Part shown: positions 25,987-34,717 of the stretch, one piece after another
Layout of the letters: every line of letters begins with the position of its first letter
Position numbering within the stretch: the first letter of the stretch is position 1
Assembly: GCF_003308995.1 (NCBI RefSeq)
Contig: NZ_QFFJ01000001.1
Location: forward strand, 2,480,001 to 2,544,000
Source: Chitinophaga flava
GTDB taxonomy: Bacteria > Bacteroidota > Bacteroidia > Chitinophagales > Chitinophagaceae
Length of the DNA stretch: 64,000 nucleotides
Direction: 5' to 3'
The notes under the pieces: model-generated
Told to the model about the DNA's origin: nothing
Database searches by the model: none
Seen by the model: only the letters and a program-made list of their open reading frames with translations
Translations under genes and position numbers: made by a program

Positions 25987-26433
25987 TTATAACTTCACGG
26001 AAAAGCCCATCTCAGCAGTAATCGCCAGCCTGTTCCAGGCATTGATGGCGATAACTGCCATGAGCACCTGCGCCAGTTTCGTTTCACCTAAAATAGTAAG
26101 GGCTTTGTTGTACGTATCTGCAGCCACTCCATGCTGATGGATGAGCGTAATTTCTTCGGTGAGCTGCAACATGATTTTTTCTTCTTCAGAAAAAAGATTG
26201 GTTTCCTTCCATGCATCCAACAGGAAAAGCCTTTGGGCATTTTCACCATCACGGACTGCATCCACTGTATGTAAATTGATACAGTAAGCACAGTGATTGA
26301 TTTGTGAAGCACGTACCTTTATCAATCCTTTTTCTATCTCAGACAACTGGGTAGTATGTAAATATTTTTCAAGGCCCCTCAGTGCTTCATAAGCCGCAGG
26401 CTGCACCGCAGCGAGATTCATTCTTTGTTCCAT
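25987..26433 (-). CDS. Carboxymuconolactone decarboxylase / AhpD-like protein
   Basis: A 148-residue all-helical protein with the AhpD-type redox site C48-A-Y-C51 and H55 in INHCAYCINLHTVDA, preceded by LIKVRASQ. Such proteins act as small peroxidase-associated thiol reductases or peroxide-sensing enzymes. The upstream Crp-family gene, 62 bases away on the same strand, is a common neighbour for this family in Bacteroidota and may regulate it (inference). The C-terminus VLMAVIAINAWNRLAI is typical. Confidence 0.93.
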   Translation of the reverse strand: MEQRMNLAAVQPAAYEALRGLEKYLHTTQLSEIEKGLIKVRASQINHCAYCINLHTVDAVRDGENAQRLFLLDAWKETNLFSEEEKIMLQLTEEITLIHQHGVAADTYNKALTILGETKLAQVLMAVIAINAWNRLAITAEMGFSVKL

Positions 26434-26495
26434 AGTGATATCTTTTATTTAATCACAAAACTATATCACCGGACTCCGGAAAATCTTAAACCCGT

Positions 26496-27071
26496 TTAAG
26501 ATTTTCGTTTCTTTCGTAATTCACTTAAATATTCAGGAGTAAAGCCCAAATAAGATGCCAGCAGGTACTGAGGAATCCGCTGTGCAAAAGCTGGTTCATT
26601 CTTACTGAAATGCTCATATGCCTCTTCCTTGGAAAAATCGTGCAAATATTTGATCCTGTATTGAGAAGCAGCCAGCGCCCGTTGATGCATAATCCTGAAA
26701 TAGGATTCAATGGCCGGAAACTGCCTTATCAGGCCCTCATACACATCATTATTGATAGCAAGCACGATACTCTTTTCTACTGCTTGCAAACAAAAATCCG
26801 TTGGCCGCCGACTGAGTAAAGACATATGATCTGTCAGCCACCAGTTCTCAATAGCAAAATGGGTGGTTTGCTCTGTTCCCTTATCATCAATAAAAAACAT
26901 TCTCAGACAACCTTTCACTACAAAATAGTTGGCCCTGCAAAGCTGTCCTTCTGCAAAGAGATTTTGCTTTTTCTTTAATTCAATGGTATCTGTAAAACTT
27001 AGTATACTGTCTGCATCAGTATCCTGGACAGCGATATAATTTTTCAGATGTTGAATAAAGGGATGAAACAT
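26496..27071 (-). CDS. Crp/Fnr-family transcriptional regulator
   Basis: A 191-residue regulator with an N-terminal cyclic-nucleotide-binding-like barrel (FTDTIELKKKQNLFAEGQLCRANYFVVKGCLRMFF, ENWWLTDHMSLL) and a C-terminal winged helix ending RIPQYLLASYLGFTPEYLSELRKKRKS. The cNMP pocket lacks the usual Arg-Ser/Thr phosphate clamp, as in many Bacteroidota members, so cyclic AMP binding is doubtful. It sits between the extended SDR gene upstream and the AhpD-like gene downstream, all on the minus strand, suggesting one redox-linked unit. Confidence 0.9.
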   Translation of the reverse strand: MFHPFIQHLKNYIAVQDTDADSILSFTDTIELKKKQNLFAEGQLCRANYFVVKGCLRMFFIDDKGTEQTTHFAIENWWLTDHMSLLSRRPTDFCLQAVEKSIVLAINNDVYEGLIRQFPAIESYFRIMHQRALAASQYRIKYLHDFSKEEAYEHFSKNEPAFAQRIPQYLLASYLGFTPEYLSELRKKRKS

Positions 27072-27131
27072 TACCTGATAGTTTCTTTCAAAATTATCTA
27101 CTATCAGGCAATATCACAACCCTATTACATT

Positions 27132-28028
27132 TTACAACCCGATTTCTTCCAGAAGATTATTGTGAACAGGCTGCCATCCCAGCTCCTTACGTGCCTTTTC
27201 TGCACTGGCAAGAATATTAGAACCCATACCAAAATGAGCCATGGCAGGCCCCCAGGTCCGAATCGCCTCCTGGATGGACAGTGATGTTATCTCCCCATCC
27301 AATCCTAAAACCTGATTAATTCTTTCAGCAATAGCATAAAAAGAAGTCTGCCCGTTTTCCGCATAATAGAAAGAGCCTGCTGTGCCTTTTTCCAAAGCCA
27401 GCTCGTACAAGGCGATCAGGTCCATGACATGCACATTGGAAGTAAGCGTCACGCCCTTACCTACCATCACAGCCTTATTTCTTTTTTTTGCTTCTCTTAT
27501 CAAGGTAGGTATCTGATCACTTTCCTTTTTAAGACCCAGCCCTTTACCATATACCAGCGTAGGACAGATCACCATGCTGCGTATGCCCCGTTGTGCAGCA
27601 GCCAGTACAGCCTTGTCAATCGCTACACGTCCGGCCCTCTCCAGCAAAGGGTTTTCCGGGATGTCTGTATATACTACCTCGCCGGCATATTGTCCTTCGG
27701 CCTTATCACCAAGAATACCGCCTCCGGAAGTGTGGATAAATGTTTTTCCACTTCCTTCGAGTGCATCGAGGATAGCCGCCACCATAAAGGGATCATCGGA
27801 ATCGGAGACATTAATGATAATATCTGCCGTTTCAAAAAGAGCCGGCAAATCAGGATTTTCCAGCAGTATTCCAGCAGTTGCATGTACTCCCAACTGTTGT
27901 ACTAATGCCACGTCTGTCTGTTTCCTCACCAGACTATTCACCTGATAACCTCTCTCCAACAGATAAACTGCCAGTGAGCCACCGATATATCCTGTCGTTC
28001 CCAGAATAAATACACGCTTCGCTTTCAT
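27132..28028 (-). CDS. NAD(P)-binding extended SDR / nucleoside-sugar epimerase-like
   Basis: A 298-residue atypical extended short-chain dehydrogenase. The dinucleotide-binding start is VFILGTTGYIGGSLAVYLLERGYQV (GxxGxxG), followed by ADIIINVSDSDDP, FIHTSGGGILGD and SMVICPTLVYGKGLG. The classical Tyr-x-x-x-Lys is not clearly present: in that place it reads ERAGRVAIDKAVLAAA. It is related to NAD-dependent epimerase-like proteins of unclear substrate. It lies 60 bases upstream of the Crp gene, on the same strand. Confidence 0.85.
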   Translation of the reverse strand: MKAKRVFILGTTGYIGGSLAVYLLERGYQVNSLVRKQTDVALVQQLGVHATAGILLENPDLPALFETADIIINVSDSDDPFMVAAILDALEGSGKTFIHTSGGGILGDKAEGQYAGEVVYTDIPENPLLERAGRVAIDKAVLAAAQRGIRSMVICPTLVYGKGLGLKKESDQIPTLIREAKKRNKAVMVGKGVTLTSNVHVMDLIALYELALEKGTAGSFYYAENGQTSFYAIAERINQVLGLDGEITSLSIQEAIRTWGPAMAHFGMGSNILASAEKARKELGWQPVHNNLLEEIGL

Positions 28029-28106
28029 CTTTTTGAAAGCAAAGCTCCCGACAGCTTTTTAAAATAAAAACCCGAAACTTGCGAATTTCAGACAGGAAAA
28101 ATTACG

Positions 28107-28622
28107 TTATATCTTCTCAATAAATATTATGTTAACACCAATAGAACAATCATCTGCACAAGTCTTTTCCACATATCCACAACGGGATATCATACCATTG
28201 TTCTGGGCTTCGAAATAGCTGTTTGCATTATCTCTTTTGATCAGCCATTCGTCTTTCGCCTTTTTATAGATTTCATCCAGTGTGAGCATAGAAAAACCGG
28301 CGCCGTGCGAACCTATCGAACTTTCGTCTTCGGTCCATTCTTCCTTTGTAACTACCTGGTTGGAGCCTGGATCTCTGTCTTTAGCCACATAAGACCTCAT
28401 GATAACTTTACCTTCCTTTACAGTAATAACTGTTACAGAACTGCTTCCAGTCCAGGATGCAAAGGAAACCCCATACCGATAGGTGTTATTGGAGGATGCT
28501 TTAAAATTCATCCAGGCATCGTAGCTCTTTTTAAAATCATTGTCATAGGCAATCTTATCTTTTTTGCATGATACAAACAGAATGCCCGTCAGCATTAGGA
28601 CAAAGAGGTAAACATTTTTCAT
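28107..28622 (-). CDS. Small lipoprotein of unknown function
   Basis: A 171-residue lipoprotein. The signal MKNVYLFVLMLTGILFVSC is followed by KKDKIAYDNDFKKSYDAWMNFKASSNNTYRYGVSF. The rest is mixed alpha/beta with VTVITVKEGKVIMRSYVAKD, LTLDEIYKKAKDEWL and a Cys-rich end (SRCGYVEKTCADDCSIGV) that may form disulphides. The pattern resembles a DUF6174-like family of small extracellular proteins, but I am not certain. The frame opens earlier (28709), yet the lipoprotein signal sets the start at ATG 28622. Confidence 0.7.
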   Translation of the reverse strand: MKNVYLFVLMLTGILFVSCKKDKIAYDNDFKKSYDAWMNFKASSNNTYRYGVSFASWTGSSSVTVITVKEGKVIMRSYVAKDRDPGSNQVVTKEEWTEDESSIGSHGAGFSMLTLDEIYKKAKDEWLIKRDNANSYFEAQNNGMISRCGYVEKTCADDCSIGVNIIFIEKI

Positions 28623-28708
28623 ACGTGTGATTTTGTATTCAAACGATGAGAGATTGGTGAATGTTACAGGATAAGTTTTGCACTGCATCGCCATTGATTT
28701 AATTCGCA

Positions 28709-28740
28709 TAACTTTATTAAAACAGGTTGATCTAACTTTG
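28709..28740 (+). promoter_or_regulatory. Candidate promoter of the SDR gene
   Basis: TAACTTTG at 28733-28740 matches the Bacteroidota -7 consensus TAnnTTTG exactly. The -33 region is weak (TTTA near 28713). The gene starts 22 bases after it. Confidence 0.4.
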
Positions 28741-28761
28741 CTGTGTTAACTTCTAACTCAT

Positions 28762-29706
28762 ATGAAAACAGTGCAACAACCCATTCATTCAGGATTTCAT
28801 GCTTCCAGTACAGCGGAGGAAATAGCCGCTGGTCATGATTTAACGGGAAAAGTCGTTTTAGTCACCGGCGGCAATTCAGGTATCGGTTATGAAACCGTTA
28901 TAACGTTGGCGGCTATAGGAGCAACAGTTGTTGTTGGCGCCAGGGATGCCGGCAAAGCAGCAAACCGGCTTGCTCATCTGAAAAATGTGTCCTTTCTTCC
29001 GCTCGATCTGGCCGATCCAGCTTCTGTAGACAGCTTTGCAGCGCATTTTCTGGCAGAACATAACCAACTGCATTTATTATTCAATAATGCCGGATTATTC
29101 CGGGTGCCACAACTTATGAAAGACCAGCGTGGCTATGAGCTTCAGTTTGGTGTGAACCATCTGGGGCATTTTCAACTGACCGGGCGGCTATGGCCGGCAC
29201 TGAAAAATGCAGGCAGTGCGCGGGTCATCTCTCTGTCTTCCATAGGACACCGGCACATGGGCCTGCGATTAGACGATCCAAACTTTGAAAAGCAGCCCTT
29301 TGATACCATGAAAGCCTATGGACAATCCAAGACAGCCAATGTACTTTTTGCCGTTGAACTGGACCGCATAGGGCAGGAACATGGCGTCAGGGCATTTGCC
29401 GTACATCCCGGCGCTATCATGACAGATATCTTCCGGCATGTGACACCTGAAGAACAACAAGTCTGGGCATCACGGGTGGATAACCTTAAAACGCCGCAGC
29501 AAGGAGCTGCTACTTCTGTTTGGTGCGCCCTGAGTTCTCAACTAAACGGCATGGGTGGCGTTTATTGTGAAGATTGTGATATAGCCGTTCCCGTGCCCGA
29601 TGATGACCCTGCCTTTTATGGTATCCGCAACCATGCCCTTGATCCGCTTAATGCCGCCACCCTGTGGAAGTTCAGCGAAGAAGTAACCGGTATCAGATGG
29701 CCTTAA
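28762..29706 (+). CDS. Short-chain dehydrogenase/reductase (retinol dehydrogenase-like)
   Basis: A 314-residue oxidoreductase with the Rossmann motif TGGNSGIG (35-42), NNAG, the catalytic Ser in ISLSSIGH (about 158-162) and Y186-x-x-x-K190 in MKAYGQSKTAN. The late AVHPGAIMTDIFRH loop is also typical. This group includes NADP-dependent dehydrogenases resembling WW-domain oxidoreductase and retinol dehydrogenases, but the bacterial substrates are mostly unknown. A GTG or earlier start is not needed: the ATG lies shortly after a good -7 box. Confidence 0.93.
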   Translation: MKTVQQPIHSGFHASSTAEEIAAGHDLTGKVVLVTGGNSGIGYETVITLAAIGATVVVGARDAGKAANRLAHLKNVSFLPLDLADPASVDSFAAHFLAEHNQLHLLFNNAGLFRVPQLMKDQRGYELQFGVNHLGHFQLTGRLWPALKNAGSARVISLSSIGHRHMGLRLDDPNFEKQPFDTMKAYGQSKTANVLFAVELDRIGQEHGVRAFAVHPGAIMTDIFRHVTPEEQQVWASRVDNLKTPQQGAATSVWCALSSQLNGMGGVYCEDCDIAVPVPDDDPAFYGIRNHALDPLNAATLWKFSEEVTGIRWP

Positions 29707-29753
29707 TAATGACAGGGGAAACACCCCTGCAGTTCCGCAGGAAACTACTATGA

Positions 29754-31445
29754 TTATTTACGTCGGTTGATCTTCCATCTGAGTAATAACTCCCATTGCA
29801 TCACCAGCTTCATATTCATTCCCAGCGAATCCTTTGCAGTATGTAATACCGGAATTACCGTACGGGCTGCAGCCTGCCATCTGTGATGATCGTAATATAC
29901 TTCAGCAGTGATATTACCCTGGAACTGACCGATGCTGTTCCAGGTTTTACTTTTATCTGCGGTAGTGCTGTTGTTAGTGCGGGTACTGATGGTATCACGG
30001 ACTTCTTTGGTTTCAAAGATGGAGGCAGTATGTCCGTAATATCCTTGTACGCCTGCGCTTCCGAAGAAATCACCCACTATACGGTGATGGTAGGCCAGTG
30101 ATGCGCTATAGCCGAAGGTTTGCCTCAGTGTACGGGTGATCTTATCGTTAGGTCCTGCCAGGCTTATCCCGCTGTAATAAGGGGCATCCTTGTACAGTTG
30201 GGTAGCCATTGCATTCATGTCCAGGCTGATGGCAGCATTATTCCAGGTGCGTTGTATACGGATACCCGGAATTAAGAGTCTGTACAGCTGGCTGTTTCCA
30301 TCGGGGCCTTTGTAATAGCCCGGATGGCTGTTCACCGGCACCGGGATGGTCCACTGTCCCAGCAGCTGCCAGAATCCTGGCGTATGTTGCTTTACCTGCG
30401 GCAAATGGTTACTGGCAAGGCGGTCTATGGTTTCCCGGCTGGCTTTTAAGGGGTGTTCTGTTTTATGATGATAAAGCGGAAGGGCTTGCAGGTTCAGTCT
30501 GGCAGGTAACGCAGGTTTTAGCATGGCGGATGCTTCGGAGCCGTTAACGGCTGCCAGATCTGATGCTGCAGTATTCCCGGAGACTTCCTGGGATAGGCCA
30601 GAAGATGACAGTGTATTCGTAGCCGTTATATCATTGTCGTTTCTTTCTGATTCTCCGGCATTGTTACCGGATGGAGTGATATGCCTACGTATATGCAAAA
30701 CCGTTGTACCGGAATGGCGCCCGGCTTTGTCACCAGGATCAGCGGGAGTATGCTGAGCTGCGGTTTTATATGTGGCTGAGCTTTTCGCAGATCTTCCTCC
30801 TGCTGCAGGAAGGTATGAGGAGGTGCTGTTATTACCTGCTGACACATTCGAGGCAGAATGACCAGGAGCTGCAGATGCAGGGTCATTGGCAGCCGGAGCT
30901 GTTGTATTGGGAGCAGCGCCTGACATGGGGGAAATACCTGATGTGTTAGCGGCAGCCGTCCGTTGCTTAGTACTTACTGTAGTAACAGAGGACCGTTCTT
31001 CTTCAGGGATATCCGGCAGGGAAGATTTCGTTTTTTCTGGATCTGCAGCTGTTGTTTTGTCAGCAGCCAGCGCTGTATCTGGTTTGGAAACTACGGGGAT
31101 ACTTACGTGATCCGCCATGGAATCTTTAGTAAGGGTCGTGCTGTCTTTTATGGTAATGGCATTGTCTGCCGGCTCTAATACCGGCGCAGGAAGGTTATTC
31201 CGGTGTACAACGTATAGTACAGTACTGGATATAAACAGGGCACCGACTGCATATTTAACGAAGGGCAGCATTTTGGCGAAGATGCCAGCTGAATTTGGAG
31301 CGGGATGTCCATGGGTAGGGGATGTCACGGGCATCACTGCATTCAGGCGCTGCTCCATGAGCTTCCAGCTGTCATCAGCGGAAGGTAAGGAAATGGGGAC
31401 TTCTCCTTCGTCCCAAAAGTGCTTATGCAGGTTACTTTCACTCAC
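29754..31445 (-). CDS. Putative anti-sigma / single-span envelope protein with beta-rich C-terminal domain
   Basis: A 563-residue protein encoded 7 bases after an ECF sigma factor, so the pair is co-transcribed. The N-terminus (HKHFWDEGEVPISLPSADDSWKLMEQRL) is cytoplasmic. One membrane span (about 60-80, LPFVKYAVGALFISSTVLYVV) follows, then about 200 low-complexity Ser/Thr/Ala/Pro residues (about 95-290) and a folded C-terminal part (about 330-563) with aromatic-alternating strands, such as LGQWTIPVPVNSHPGYY and TAEVYYDHHRWQAAARTVIPVL. Position and topology suggest it controls the sigma factor; no classical anti-sigma domain is recognised. The start codon is GTG. Confidence 0.75.
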   Translation of the reverse strand: MSESNLHKHFWDEGEVPISLPSADDSWKLMEQRLNAVMPVTSPTHGHPAPNSAGIFAKMLPFVKYAVGALFISSTVLYVVHRNNLPAPVLEPADNAITIKDSTTLTKDSMADHVSIPVVSKPDTALAADKTTAADPEKTKSSLPDIPEEERSSVTTVSTKQRTAAANTSGISPMSGAAPNTTAPAANDPASAAPGHSASNVSAGNNSTSSYLPAAGGRSAKSSATYKTAAQHTPADPGDKAGRHSGTTVLHIRRHITPSGNNAGESERNDNDITATNTLSSSGLSQEVSGNTAASDLAAVNGSEASAMLKPALPARLNLQALPLYHHKTEHPLKASRETIDRLASNHLPQVKQHTPGFWQLLGQWTIPVPVNSHPGYYKGPDGNSQLYRLLIPGIRIQRTWNNAAISLDMNAMATQLYKDAPYYSGISLAGPNDKITRTLRQTFGYSASLAYHHRIVGDFFGSAGVQGYYGHTASIFETKEVRDTISTRTNNSTTADKSKTWNSIGQFQGNITAEVYYDHHRWQAAARTVIPVLHTAKDSLGMNMKLVMQWELLLRWKINRRK

Positions 31446-31452
31446 TCAGGTA

Positions 31453-31983
31453 TCATTTAAGGTAGTGTTGCTCCAATATCGGTTTCAGTTTGCTTCGTGT
31501 TTCACTCAGGTGCCATTTCACTGTTCCCGGGCTTTGTTTAAGCATTTCGGCAATATCTTTCACCGGAAAGCCTTCCAGATAAAACAGTGTGCACACAGCT
31601 CTGGTAGATGGAGGTAATGCGTCGAGCAGCTTATAGATATCTTCCCAGGCCAGTTTGTCCAGCGTATTATTCTGCGTCGTCACTACTTCTTCATCTATTT
31701 CATTATGTGATGGCCATTTACGGCTGCGTATTTTGTCCAGTGCCGTATTTCTGACAACAGTATACACCCAGTTAAAGAATTCCCCTTTAGCGGCGTCATA
31801 TTTTTCCAGTTGTGTAAATACCTGCAGCATACCATCGTTCAGTACTTCCACTGCTTCTTCAGGCTGGCTGAAGAATTTCCGGCACAATAAGAATAGTGCC
31901 GGGTAGAACTTCCGGTATAGTTTTTCCTGGCTACGTCTGTCGTTGGCCAGGCACTCACGTACCAATTGCTGTAAATCTTCCAA
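31453..31983 (-). CDS. ECF RNA polymerase sigma factor
   Basis: The 176-residue sigma factor has region 2 (QEKLYRKFYPALFLLCRKFF and DAAKGEFFNWVYTVVRNTALDKIRSRK, which includes the -10 recognition helix) and region 4 (LPPSTRAVCTLFYLEGFPVKDIAEMLKQSPGTVKWHLSETRSKL). The start is a TTG; an in-frame stop a few codons upstream rules out a longer ATG start. The downstream gene begins 7 bases later and encodes a single-span membrane protein, so the two form a sigma/regulator pair responding to an envelope or extracellular cue. Confidence 0.93.
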   Translation of the reverse strand: MEDLQQLVRECLANDRRSQEKLYRKFYPALFLLCRKFFSQPEEAVEVLNDGMLQVFTQLEKYDAAKGEFFNWVYTVVRNTALDKIRSRKWPSHNEIDEEVVTTQNNTLDKLAWEDIYKLLDALPPSTRAVCTLFYLEGFPVKDIAEMLKQSPGTVKWHLSETRSKLKPILEQHYLK

Positions 31984-32025
31984 AGGACAATACTGTTACA
32001 GTACCAAATGTGGGTTATCAGAATG

Positions 32026-32063
32026 GAAAAAGTTGCTATAGACTATACAGTCATATAGCAACT
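32026..32063 (-). terminator. Strong hairpin, probable terminator of the heptad-repeat lipoprotein gene
   Basis: A 14-bp stem (AGTTGCTATAGACT with its complement and one bulged base), 4-base loop, then TTTTCC on the minus strand. It lies 81 bases after the lipoprotein stop and 43 bases before the sigma-factor start, so it may also act as a leader structure of the sigma mRNA. Confidence 0.55.
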
Positions 32064-32143
32064 AAAGCTCTTGTTATCAGTACTGTCTACAAATGCAGAA
32101 CAGAAAACTGTTTTGTCTAACAGGATAGCATACACGTCATCAG

Positions 32144-32494
32144 TTATCTCCTCCGTAAAGTGTCCGGGCGGGGATGCCATGATGTATCTATCGGATGTCT
32201 GGGACTGTCTACCGGATGCCTGGGCGTGTCAATCGGATGTCTCGGTGTATCAATCGGATGCCTTGGTGAATCTATTGGATGCCACGGAGTATCCGGATGT
32301 TTGATGGTATCACCGGGATGATGTATAGAATCAAGCCTGGTACTATCATGGCGATGCCCCGTTGAGTCGGCACTCAATTTCGCCTTCTGTGCAGCCATTT
32401 CCTGAAGGGTTATTTCGCTCATGTCTTTTTTACAACCAATCACAAAACAAATACCCAGCAATGCTGCTAAAAAATAAATAGGAAGATATCTCAT
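32144..32494 (-). CDS. His-Pro-Asp heptad-repeat lipoprotein
   Basis: A 116-residue lipoprotein: signal ending CFVIGC-KKD, a short helix (EITLQEMAAQKAKLSADSTGHRHDSTRLDSIHH), then about seven repeats of the type H-P-[IV]-D-[ST]-P-R, ending RPDTLRRR. The repeated His and Asp could bind metal ions; that is inference. No family is known to me. It is transcribed towards the ECF sigma operon, but a strong hairpin lies between. Homologues in related species could differ in repeat number. Confidence 0.7.
   Translation of the reverse strand: MRYLPIYFLAALLGICFVIGCKKDMSEITLQEMAAQKAKLSADSTGHRHDSTRLDSIHHPGDTIKHPDTPWHPIDSPRHPIDTPRHPIDTPRHPVDSPRHPIDTSWHPRPDTLRRR
32187..32300 (-). repeat. 21-bp coding tandem repeat
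   Basis: About five to six imperfect copies of a 21-base unit, recognisable on the plus strand by repeated CGGATG/TGGATG blocks. They encode the heptad H-P-I-D-[ST]-P-R. Such units can change copy number by slippage. Confidence 0.75.
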
Positions 32495-32701
32495 AAGAAA
32501 AGTCGTTTATAAAAGTAAACGGGAGCAGTTGCGAAAGAGGTTGGGTAAAATGAAAAAATTTTATACTGTTGATAAGTTGAGCATGAATAAAAATACTACC
32601 TGCAAGGATTAACAATTATCCTCTTTCTTAAAACATACGCCCCTTATCCACAGGATTAATTTTTTATTAAATTCATCACCCAAAAAAATTCTTTTAAAGA
32701 A

Positions 32702-34639
32702 ATGCCTTCTCCACTCTGTAAGTGCGCATTATTGTCATTGATCCTACTGATATCTGGTTTACCAATGTATGCTCAGCGCAATCCTGTTCAATACGACTAT
32801 TACAAAACAATTATAGGCCGGATAGATCCTTATAATGATATTAACTATTACAGGTTCTCTAATGGAAGATCCAAAATATTTATGAACGTCTACGAAGCAG
32901 ATCAGCATTTTATCGACAGTAATACTTTAATATTCCAGCGAACCCCTTCGAGACTACTGATTGAATACAGTAAGCAGAATAATAACGAATGGCAATTATT
33001 CTGGCAGATAAAAAATAATATACCTATAACGGCTTCAATGATTGATACCCTTTATCTGGATTCACTTGCCCAAAAGCAAGGACCCAACTGGGTTATCCCA
33101 TATCAATTACATTTTGAAAATTCTTACATTCAATACATAAAATTCCCCGGTGAAGGACTTCCGGACAAATCACCTCATACTTCAAATCGCAATCACCCAA
33201 AAATACTTTTTCAAAAACCTGTAACATTTAAGCAGTGTACCTTCACCAGTCTATATTTCAGGAATGTCATTTTTAATGATGATGTTACTTTCCTAAACAA
33301 TTTTACTTTTGGTAGATTTTCAAATGGTGTCATATTTGACAACACATTGTTTAACAAAAAATCAAGAATTATCAATGATTACATCTCTCAGATTACCCAT
33401 TTTCCACTTGCCGATGATCAGCAGATAACGCAGATCAGAAATAAGGTATTCACCTGGGCTGAAAAAGTCTTCAGCAATTTTTTTTCCGATCCATTTAGTG
33501 GTTTAAGAACGCAGCCAGCTTATAAAGCTAACCCCAACTGTATCTTCTATAACGAAGCTGTCATTTACAACAACAATCCATATTACTCATTTGATTTTTC
33601 CGGAGTAACGTTTAAAGGGAGAACCTACATTACCACCTTTTTCCGGGATCAGTCAAGATTAAAATACGATGACAGTCAGGCAGAAGACGCTCCGGAGATT
33701 GATCTGGCACCGGCTTCAAACATGAAATTCCCCATCTGCAATATGTCTTTTAATTCTGCCAATTTCTCACATATGACAAGTTTCAACAACCAGTATGTGA
33801 ATAACATTGATTTAAAAGACGCCTTTTTCTCCGATACCTTAATGCTCTTTAATACCATCATTAAAGACTCGTCGAAAACCAACAATAACTTTTACTACAC
33901 TCATCTTTCATCCGGCCTGAATATCATTCTCAATCCATCAAATTTCAATCTCTCCGGTTTTAACATCAATCCCGTTTCCATAGGTGAACTAAATTTTATG
34001 TATTGCCAAACGAATTCGGCTATCTCTATGCGTAGTAAAGCATTCCTGGAAAATGCCAATAGTTTCTACGATAAGGTGATCGATGACATTAAATTTACGT
34101 ATAGCCGTAACCAGGACCTGGTTAACGAGCTGGAGAACAAGTATCGGCACGAGCAACTGGGCTTTAAAATAGTTTACCTCTGCCATAACCCAAGTGTAAA
34201 AAATCTACTTGAATTATACCGGATAATTTTTCTCGAACTCGCAGTAGGGAATGGCTACAGGGGCGGAGTAAACTTTCTGACGTGTTGCTTTTTAATCATT
34301 ATCTTTTTCACTTTTTCTTATTATTTTCTCTTCCGAAAAACATTCATAGAATATATCGACGCTGAAAACGAAGAGAAAAACGAGCGTACCAATAAGAGCA
34401 AAAAGCGAAAAAGGAGTTCATACGACCCCAAAGATCACATCAAAAATTTTCTAAAATGTTTGTGGAAAAGTTTTCACATCTTTTGGGGTTACAAATTCAA
34501 CGGAACATATTTCAGTTTTCCCACCCCACTGCTGATCTTGGTTATTATGGAATGGTTAATGGGATTCCTTATGATTCTCATATTTATGGTTTACATAGCT
34601 GCCAATTATCCATTTATCCGCAACCTACTCGGTTTATAG
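32702..34639 (+). CDS. Large membrane protein with pentapeptide-like repeats and C-terminal membrane spans
   Basis: A 645-residue protein with a signal peptide (ends near GLPMYAQ). Scattered Phe-every-five-residues stretches (VTFKQCTFTSLYFRNVIFNDDVTF near 176-200, FDFSGVTFKGRTYITTFF near 300-318, and MSFNSANFSHMTSFN near 345-360) look like a pentapeptide-repeat right-handed helix. The C-terminus has a long span (CFLIIIFFTFSYYFLF, about 528-545), a highly charged Lys/Arg/Glu linker (about 550-580) and a second hydrophobic block (LLILVIMEWLMGFLMILIFMVYIAA, about 605-632). This resembles a two-span ion-channel topology, but no selectivity filter is visible. I do not assign a function. Confidence 0.6.
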   Translation: MPSPLCKCALLSLILLISGLPMYAQRNPVQYDYYKTIIGRIDPYNDINYYRFSNGRSKIFMNVYEADQHFIDSNTLIFQRTPSRLLIEYSKQNNNEWQLFWQIKNNIPITASMIDTLYLDSLAQKQGPNWVIPYQLHFENSYIQYIKFPGEGLPDKSPHTSNRNHPKILFQKPVTFKQCTFTSLYFRNVIFNDDVTFLNNFTFGRFSNGVIFDNTLFNKKSRIINDYISQITHFPLADDQQITQIRNKVFTWAEKVFSNFFSDPFSGLRTQPAYKANPNCIFYNEAVIYNNNPYYSFDFSGVTFKGRTYITTFFRDQSRLKYDDSQAEDAPEIDLAPASNMKFPICNMSFNSANFSHMTSFNNQYVNNIDLKDAFFSDTLMLFNTIIKDSSKTNNNFYYTHLSSGLNIILNPSNFNLSGFNINPVSIGELNFMYCQTNSAISMRSKAFLENANSFYDKVIDDIKFTYSRNQDLVNELENKYRHEQLGFKIVYLCHNPSVKNLLELYRIIFLELAVGNGYRGGVNFLTCCFLIIIFFTFSYYFLFRKTFIEYIDAENEEKNERTNKSKKRKRSSYDPKDHIKNFLKCLWKSFHIFWGYKFNGTYFSFPTPLLILVIMEWLMGFLMILIFMVYIAANYPFIRNLLGL

Positions 34640-34717
34640 GCACAATTGTTTTTTTACGTAGATACATTGCGTAGCACGATGATATCTTGCCTCTGTTAAA
34701 CATAATCTTACTATGCT

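Noticed and set aside
32187..32300. Short tandem repeats that could suggest a CRISPR array
   Set aside because: The units are 21 bases with no spacers and encode a clean heptad within a lipoprotein gene.
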